Source of the DNA: CAVXSP01 sp963724645
GTDB taxonomy: Bacteria > Acidobacteriota > Vicinamibacteria > Vicinamibacterales > SCN-69-37
DNA length: 64,000 nucleotides
Assembly: GCA_963724645.1 (NCBI GenBank)
Contig: CAVRVJ010000009.1
Span: 1-64,000, forward strand
Reading direction: 5' to 3'
Below are positions 57,812 through 64,000 of this stretch, in pieces (the first letter of the stretch is position 1; each line of letters starts with the position of its first letter). Both the position numbers and the translations under genes were made by a program. The notes below the pieces were generated by a model that saw nothing but the letters and a program-made list of their open reading frames with translations, ran no database searches and had not been told where the DNA came from.

Positions 57812-58567
57812 CTACTTGCCTTCCCATCCGCCATCGACGTGGACGGATTGCCCGGTGAGATAACTCGCTTCGTCAGAGGCAAAAAAGGCGACCACCGTGC
57901 CGATTTCCCGCGGCTGGCCCGCCCGGCCGAGCGAAATGCCCGCGAGCACCTTCGGCAGGATCTCCGGATCCTTCATCACCCAGGCCGTCATGTCCGATTC
58001 GATGAGACCCGGGTGGACACAGTTGACGCGAATGCCGAGCGGCGTCATCTCGGCCGACATATTGCGCGTGAGCGCTTCCAGGCCGAGCTTCGTCGGGGCG
58101 TAGTGCGTTCGGCCCGGCAGCACCCTGGCGGCCTGAATCGAACCGATGTTCACGATGCTCGCTTTGCGCTTTTCCGCGACGACGCGGCGGCAGACGACCT
58201 GCGAGCACAGCCAGTTGCCTCGAAGATTGACGTCCGTCAGGCGCGTCCACTGCTCGTCGGTCAATTCCAGAAACGGCACGATCGTCTCAATCCCCGCATT
58301 GTTGACGAGAATGTCAATCGGCCCGAGTTCCTTCCACGTCTTCTCGACCATGGCTTCGACATCGGCGCGTTTGGCCACGTCGGCCTTCACCGTGATGGCG
58401 CGCCGGCCTTTGCCGCGCACCCAGGTGGCGACGTCCTCCGCCGCCTTCTCGTGCGCCGTGTAGTTGACGGCGACGTGCGCCCCTTCCTCCGCAAAGATTT
58501 CGGCGATTCCACGGCCAATTCCCCGGCTGGCACCGGTGACGAGCGCGACTTTGTCCTTCAGTCTCAA
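57812..58567 (-). CDS. Short-chain dehydrogenase, FabG-like
   Basis: This intact protein has 251 residues. The NADP loop is ALVTGASRGIGRGIAEIFAEEGAHVAVNY, followed by DILVNNAGIETIVPF, SIVNIGSIQAA, the Tyr-Lys pair in HYAPTKLGLEAL and the C-terminal YLTGQSVHVDGGWEG. It resembles glucose 1-dehydrogenase and 3-oxoacyl reductase. As the first minus-strand gene of the cluster it starts about 200 bp from the divergent PQQ dehydrogenase. With the other two short-chain dehydrogenases it gives three oxidoreductases in one transcription unit. Confidence 0.88.
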   Translation of the reverse strand: MRLKDKVALVTGASRGIGRGIAEIFAEEGAHVAVNYTAHEKAAEDVATWVRGKGRRAITVKADVAKRADVEAMVEKTWKELGPIDILVNNAGIETIVPFLELTDEQWTRLTDVNLRGNWLCSQVVCRRVVAEKRKASIVNIGSIQAARVLPGRTHYAPTKLGLEALTRNMSAEMTPLGIRVNCVHPGLIESDMTAWVMKDPEILPKVLAGISLGRAGQPREIGTVVAFFASDEASYLTGQSVHVDGGWEGK

Positions 58568-58700
58568 GGGGCCTCCTGCGACACACCTTCGAACGTCGAC
58601 GTTCGAACTTCCGAAGTCTGAGAGCGGGCGAAGCGAGTGGTACGGCGCGAAGCCGCCGAACCGCGGCTGATTCTAGCCAATCTGACCCCGTTGTGCTAGG

Positions 58701-58714
58701 TTATCGCTCGATAA
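58701..58714. promoter_or_regulatory. Candidate operator in divergent promoter region
   Basis: TTATCGctCGATAA is a perfect 6-bp inverted repeat with a 2-bp centre, followed by ATCGATAA and a TCGAT repeat (to about 58732). It sits midway between divergent genes starting at 58567 and 58770, in AT-rich sequence. A GntR-type or similar repressor could bind there, but no regulator gene is seen nearby. Confidence 0.45.
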
Positions 58715-58769
58715 TCGATAATTTGTCGATTTCAGCCCGAGACCTGCGCCAAAATCAGGACGAAAGTCG

Positions 58770-60872
58770 ATGCGAATCATATATTTAGGTGGACTTCTCC
58801 TCCTCGGCGCCACCCTGCTCCAGGTCCAAGGCCAACAAACGCAAGGCGACTGGCCGATGCACGGTCGCGACGCGGGCGAGACCCGCTATTCTCCGCTCAA
58901 ACAAATCAATACAAGCAACGTCGGGCGCCTTCAGGTCGCGTGGACCTATGACACGAAAGTCGCGCCACCCAACGATGCAGCTGCAGGAAGGCCAGAAACT
59001 CCGCCCGGCGCCGGCGGGCGCGGGCGAATAGCGGCAGGCGGGCGTGGCGCAAACGCGGGAAGCGCGGGCGCGCCGGCAGGCGGCGAGGAGATGCCCGACC
59101 CCAGCGCTCCACCCGCCGGACGCGGCTTCAACCGCATGTCGTCGTCGACCCCGCTCGTGGTCGGCGGTGTGATGTACCTGACCACCGGGTATGGGCGCGC
59201 CGTCGCGCTGGATCCCGAGACTGGCAAGGAAGTCTGGGTGCGAGACGTCGGCTACACGCCGGCGACCAAGGGCATCTCCTATTGGCCTGGCGACGCCGGT
59301 CACGCGCCGCGAATCATTCTTGGCACCGACGGCCGCGAAGCCTGGCTGATCGCGCTCGACGCGAAGACTGGCGAGTACGCGGCCGGGTTCGGGACCGACG
59401 GCAAGATCAGCCTGCGCCAGGGGACGAACGAGAAGTTCGCCACTCGGCCGGTCGGCATCTCATCGCCGCCGTTGATCTACAAGAATCTTGTGATCACCGG
59501 GGCCCACTCGCAGGAGTCGCCCAGCCTCGGGCCGTCCGCCGACATTCGAGCATGGGACGCGATTACCGGAACGTTGATCTGGACGTTCCATACCGTGCCC
59601 CGCCCTGGCGAGGCGAATCATGAGGTGTGGAAAGACGATCAGTGGCTGGACCGCGCGGGCGCCAACGTCTGGGGGTTGATGACGCTGGACGAAGCGCGCG
59701 GCATTGCGTATTTTCCCGTGGGAACGCCGGCCACGGACTTCTACGGCGCTGATCGCCTCGGCCAGAACCTGTACGGATCGACCCTGCTGGCGTTGGACGC
59801 GGCAACGGGCAAGGTCAAGTGGTACTTCCAGACGACGCATCACGACAATTGGGACTACGACCTGACCTCGCCGCCGCAGCTCGATCGACGTGAAGCGGAA
59901 CGGGCAGACGATTCCCGCGGTTGCGCAATACACGAAGCAGGGCCTGCTCTTTATCTTCAATCGAGTGACGGGCGAGCCGGTGTTCGGTGTGGAGGAGCGA
60001 CCGGTCGTTTCCGACAATCCGCTGCCAGGCGACGAGTACTGGCCGACCCAGCCGTTTCCGATCAAGCCGAAGCCGATCGCGCGCACGACATTCTCGCCCG
60101 ACGAAGTCGCCAGGGTCACGCCTGAGCACGAGAAGTACTGTCGCGATCTGCTCGCGCTCGAGGGCGGCGCGATGACCGGCGGTCCCTACGCGCAGTACGG
60201 ACCGAAGCTTCGCGTGATCTTCCCGGGCTGGACCGGCGGCGGTAACTGGAACGGCGGCGCCTACGATCCCTCTCTGGGTTATCTGTTTCTGCCGACGCAG
60301 GACCACGGCATGCTCAACAAGATGGTGAAGAGCGGCGAAGGTTACGTGCGCCGCGGCCCTGACAACGCGCCTCCAGGACTCGGGACGAATTTCTGGGACG
60401 GCGTGAAGGGCTGGCCCTGCCAGCAGCCGCCCTGGGGCGAACTGCGTGGCCGTCAACGTGAACACGGCTGAGATCGCCTGGCGGGTGCCGCTCGGCTCGT
60501 TCGAGGAGCTGGACAAACTTGGCGTGCCCACGACCGGCACGCTCGAATGCGCGGTGGCCCGATTGCGACGGCCGGCGGGCTCGTCTTCATCGCCGCGTCC
60601 CAGGATGCGCGGATGCCGCGCGTTCGACGCGAAGACGGGCAAGGTGCTCTGGACCGGGGATCTGTCGGAGAACGGACGGACGGTCCCCATCACGTATCTC
60701 GACAAGAACGGCAGACAGTACGTCGCGGTCATGGCCGCTGGCGGCAAGCCGGTCGGCCGCGCGGTCGATCCGGCTCAGCTTGGCGGCCGGCTATTCGTCT
60801 TCGGGCTGCCCGATGACCAACAGAAGACCGTGGTCGATCGAGCAATCGAGTACTCTGCACGCACGTTTCTAA
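58770..60872 (+). pseudogene. PQQ-dependent dehydrogenase, glucose-dehydrogenase type, frameshifts
   Basis: A signal peptide (MRIIYLGGLLLLGATLLQVQG) precedes an eight-bladed quinoprotein propeller: GDWPMHGRDAGETRYSPLKQINTSNV, GRAVALDPETGKEVWVRD, RLIALDAKTG-type repeats, and HHDNWDYDL near residue 355, as in PQQ glucose dehydrogenases. A Gly/Arg/Ala/Pro-rich insert (about residues 68-115) is unusual and similar in style to the linker of the DUF1080 protein. Shifts near 59882, 60445, 60550 and 60610 split the C-terminal half, ending with GGRLFVFGLPDD. It would oxidise sugars or alcohols in the periplasm. The 3' end is uncertain. Confidence 0.78.
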
Positions 60873-60905
60873 ACACGCGTCGGTTTCGCGCTTCAGGAGG
60901 CGAAG

Positions 60906-63014
60906 ATGGGTCGACGATTTCTCGGTGTGCTCGCAGTGGTAGCGGCGGTCACGATGGCCGCGCCGGTGTCCGGCACGCGCAGCACGTTCGTCCCCGACTG
61001 GACATTCAAAGGCAGCGCCCTGACCGGCTGGCAGGTCGTCGGCCAGGCCGACTGGAAAGCCGTCAACGGCGAGCTGGTCGGCACGCCGAAGTCGCCCGAA
61101 GGCGGCTGGCTGGTGCTCGACAAATCGTTTCAGGATGTCGAGTTCGGCGCCGACTTCAAGTGCGTGGGCGGCTGCAAGACCGGCGTGCTGCTGCGCGCCG
61201 AGAAGACGCCGACGGGGATGAAGGGCATCTTCGTCTCGCTCAACGAGGGCGAAGCAGGGCGGCGTATGCGGTGACGCTCGACGCGAACGGCAAGGAACTG
61301 ACGCGCGAGCGGCTGCGTCCCGGCGGCGGGCTGATGCGCGTCGCGCCGACGGCCGCCGAAGCGGCGGCGACTGCGCGGCGCGCGGCGCTCGCGGCGGGCG
61401 GCGGTGGCGGCGCGCAGGCGCGGGGGCCCGGGCGGTGCGGCGACGCGCGGTGGCGCGGCGGCGGCCGGTGCCAGGCGCAGGCGCTGCGCCGGGAGCGGCC
61501 GCCGGCAGGCGGGTGCCGGGCAGGCGTGCCGCAGGGGGCGGGGGCAGCGGCAGCCGGGCCGGACGCGGTCGCGGCACGCTGCCCTCGGGCGCGGAGCTGC
61601 CGAACCTGACCGAGCCGTCCGGCCTCAAGCCGAACGACTGGAACGACGTCGACGTCGTCGATCGACGCGAACATCCTGCGGCCGTGGGTGAACAGGGCGG
61701 CGGCGCAACGGCGGCGGCGCGGCCGACGAGGAGCTCGGCACGTTCGGTCCGATCGCGATCTACGTCGGCGGCACGGGCGAAGTGCACTTCCGCGACGTGT
61801 CGTATCGCGATCTCAGCTCAAACACATCGTCGCCGGAACAGCTGTCGCCGAACTTCCGGATGCTGCGGCTCACGCCGTTCTACTACTCGTTCGCGTCGGC
61901 GGCCGCCGATTTCGATCGCGACGGCAACATGGACATCGTCTCGGGCCCGTTCATCTTCCTCGGGCCGGACTTCACGAAGGAGCGCGAGTTCTACATGGCG
62001 CTCGCGACCAACCCGTCGATCGACTTCTCGTCGAACTGGCTCGAGTTCGCCGGCGACTTCACCGGCGACGGCTGGCCGGACGTGCTGCTCGCGTCGACGT
62101 CGGGCACGACGGCTGTACGTGAATCCGAAAGGCGAGCCGCGCCGGTGGGATTCGTACCGCGAACGTCATTCCGCCGGCGCCCACGCGTCGCGGAAGTGTC
62201 GGTGATGAAGGACATCGACGGCGACGGCAAGCCCGATCTCGTCTACATGGGCGGCGGCGCGATGCGCTGGGCGAAGCCCGATCCGGCCAATCCCACCGGC
62301 CCGTGGCTCTCGACGCAGGTCGGCGAGCAGGGCACGTACGTCGGCGCACGGCATCGGCGCGGGCGACATCAACGGCGACGGCCGCGTCGACATCCTCAAC
62401 GTCTACGGATGGTGGGAGCAACCCGGGCAAGGCCGACACGCCGATGTGGACGTACCATCCCGCAGGCCGTTCGGCCGTCAGAACGGCCGCGGCGCGCCCG
62501 GCGGCGCCGAGATGTGCGTGTACGACGTCAACGGCGACGGGCTCAACGACGTCGTGACGTCGCTGCAGGCGCACGTGTTCGGGCTCGCGTGGTTCGAGCA
62601 GAAGCGCGACGCGGCGGGCAAGATCACGTTCGTGCAGCACATGATCTCGGACGACTTCGCGTCGAAGAACGCCGGCGGCGTGACCTTCTCCGAGCCGCAC
62701 GGCTCGACCTGCGCCGACATGGACGGCGACGGCATTCCCGACTTCGTCGTCGGCAAACGGTTCTTCTCGCATCAGCGAGAGCTACACCGATCCCGATCCC
62801 TACGGCGCGCCGGTGCTCTACGTCTACCGGACGGTGCGCAACAAGACAGGCGCCCGGCGGCGCCGAGTTCGTGCCCGAGCTGGTGCACAACCGTCGGGCG
62901 CGGGCTCGCAGGTCATCGCGCGTCGATCTGAACAAGGACGGCGTGAACGACATCGTGACGTCGGGCGAGCTGGGCGCGTTCGTGTTTCTCGGCAAGCCGC
63001 GCGCGAAGAAGTAG
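60906..63014 (+). pseudogene. Exported DUF1080 plus FG-GAP protein, paralog 2, frameshifts
   Basis: This is a paralog of 52567-54582. It starts at ATG 60906 with a ggagg ribosome binding site at 60896-60900 and has a signal peptide (FLGVLAVVAAVTMAAPVSG). The DUF1080 part has TFKGSALTGWQVVGQADW and GGWLVLDKSFQDVEFGADF; a Gly/Ala/Arg-rich linker follows. FG-GAP repeats then appear with DFDRDGNMD, DIDGDGKPD, DVNGDGLND, DMDGDGIPD and DLNKDGVND. At least seven single-base shifts (for example near 61255, 61420, 61670, 62110, 62340 and 62860) break it. It lies between two PQQ dehydrogenase genes, which supports a shared role in extracytoplasmic sugar oxidation. Confidence 0.75.
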
Positions 63015-63041
63015 CACGTCGAAGCCGCAGAAGGAGCGTCA

Positions 63042-64000
63042 TGTCGGCCAAGGCTGTCGGCGTCGCCAGCAGAACGTCGTCGCGCGCTGCTCGCCGTCGC
63101 GGCCCTGGTCGGCGCTGACCGCGATCGCTGGCGTCGTCCGCTCCGGCCGAGTTGCCCTGGACCGGCTACGGCGGCGGCGCCGACAGCTCGCGCTATTTCG
63201 ATTCGAAACAGATCACAAGGCCAACGTCACAGCAGCTCCAGGTCGCCTGGAGCTATCCGCTACGGCGAGACCGTTTTCCACCCGCTCGTCGTGCACGGCA
63301 CGGTCTACGGCCGCGGCCGCAACGGCGCGCTGGTCGCGCTCGACGCCCGACGGGCAAGGAGCTGTGGATCCACGACGGCATGCAGGCGATGACCACCCGC
63401 GGCCTGAACTACTGGGAGAGCAAGGACGGCAAGACCGGCGCCTGATCTTCAGCATGAACGACTACCTGCAGGAGATCGACGCCGCGACCGGCAAGTCGAT
63501 CACGACGTTCGGCATCGACGGCGTCGTCGATCTGCGCGAGGGGCTCGGCCGCGATCCGGCGACGATCGGCCGCATTCAGTCCGGCACGCCCGGTCAGGTG
63601 TTCGAAAACCTGATCATGCTCGGTTCGGCGACCGGCGAGGGCTACATGTCGCCGCCCGGCGATCTCCGCGCCTACGACGTCATCACCGGCAAGCAGGCGT
63701 GGATTTTCCACACGGTCCCGCATCCGGGCGAATTCGGCTACGAGACGTGGCCGAAGGACGCCTGGAAGTACATCGGCGGCACCAACACGTGGGGCGAGAT
63801 GACGATCGACGAGAAGCGCGGCATCGCCTACTTCCCGACCGGCTCGCCGACCTACGATTTCTACGGCGCCGACCGCATCGGCACGAACCTGTTCTCCGAC
63901 TGCCTGCTCGCCCTCGACGCGCGCACCGGCAAGCGGCTCTGGCATTTCCAGACGACGCATCACGACCTCTGGGACTACGACAACACCGCGGCGCCGCAGC
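63042..64000 (+). pseudogene. PQQ-dependent dehydrogenase, second copy, cut by window end
   Basis: The N-terminus is poorly readable because of frameshifts. From 63150 the propeller is clear: LPWTGYGGGADSSRYFDSKQIT, GRNGALVALDA, TGKELWIHDGMQAMTTRGLNYW, SMNDYLQEIDAATGK, TRIQSGTPGQVFENLIMLGSA-like sequence, GDLRAYDVITGKQAWIFHTVPHPGEFG, and TTHHDLWDYDNTA at the window edge. It is related to the enzyme at 58770 and appears to be the same membrane glucose-dehydrogenase-like type. The C-terminus lies outside the window. The start ATG 63042 follows the DUF1080 paralog by 27 bp with gaagg upstream. Confidence 0.7.

Noticed and set aside
1..64000. tRNA, rRNA or CRISPR arrays
   Set aside because: No cloverleaf, conserved rRNA segment or regularly spaced repeat was noticed on either strand by eye; a covariance search was not possible.

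Overview
The window reads as four unrelated blocks joined end to end, so it is best treated as a chimeric or misassembled metagenomic contig until shown otherwise. Single-base frameshifts are common throughout. Reading across them restores family sequence, so most look like sequencing indels rather than gene decay.

Block 1 (1-~27125) is mycobacterial. A PQQ-propeller lipoprotein and a divergent hexapeptide acyltransferase match the Mycobacterium tuberculosis Rv3035/Rv3034c pair. A slipin and three tandem paralogous signalling genes follow, joined by 4-bp ATGA overlaps. Each paralog has a zinc ribbon, a class III nucleotide cyclase domain, an AAA ATPase and a TPR-like tail. All three are broken by insertions. 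The block holds IS30 (split by IS1380), IS1634, IS3 (split by a serine-recombinase cassette), ISL3, IS701, and an unclassified insertion carrying one large conserved protein. Target-site duplications were found by eye for IS1380, IS1634, IS3, ISL3 and IS701, and a short 3-4 bp one for the unclassified insertion.

Block 2 (~27155-~29000) holds a parA 3' part and parB of a type I recall from planctomycete (Isosphaeraceae-like) replicons. Block 3 (~29010-~32005) is visibly more AT-rich. It has small minus-strand genes, several strong hairpins and a broken family A DNA polymerase, which suggests phage or plasmid DNA.

Block 4 (32014-64000) looks acidobacterial (Vicinamibacteria-like is an inference). 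Two exported-protein genes, a beta-propeller and an S55 (SpoIVB-type) peptidase, precede a large aromatic amino acid operon: aroDE fusion, trpE, trpG, trpD, trpC, trpF, trpB, trpA, chorismate mutase, DAHP synthase and tyrA. A promoter, a 29-residue leader peptide containing Tyr-Trp-Arg-Trp-Tyr, and mutually exclusive antiterminator and terminator stems lie in front of it, forming a ribosome-mediated attenuator. This is the most complete regulatory system in the window.

Downstream, on the minus strand, are methylmalonate-semialdehyde dehydrogenase and then a probable sugar or polyol catabolic cluster: MFS transporter, three short-chain dehydrogenases, DUF6807, DUF1080/FG-GAP, YdcZ-like, cupin and split transketolase. 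Divergently transcribed PQQ dehydrogenases flank a second DUF1080/FG-GAP paralog and run off the end of the window. I saw no rRNA, tRNA or CRISPR array.
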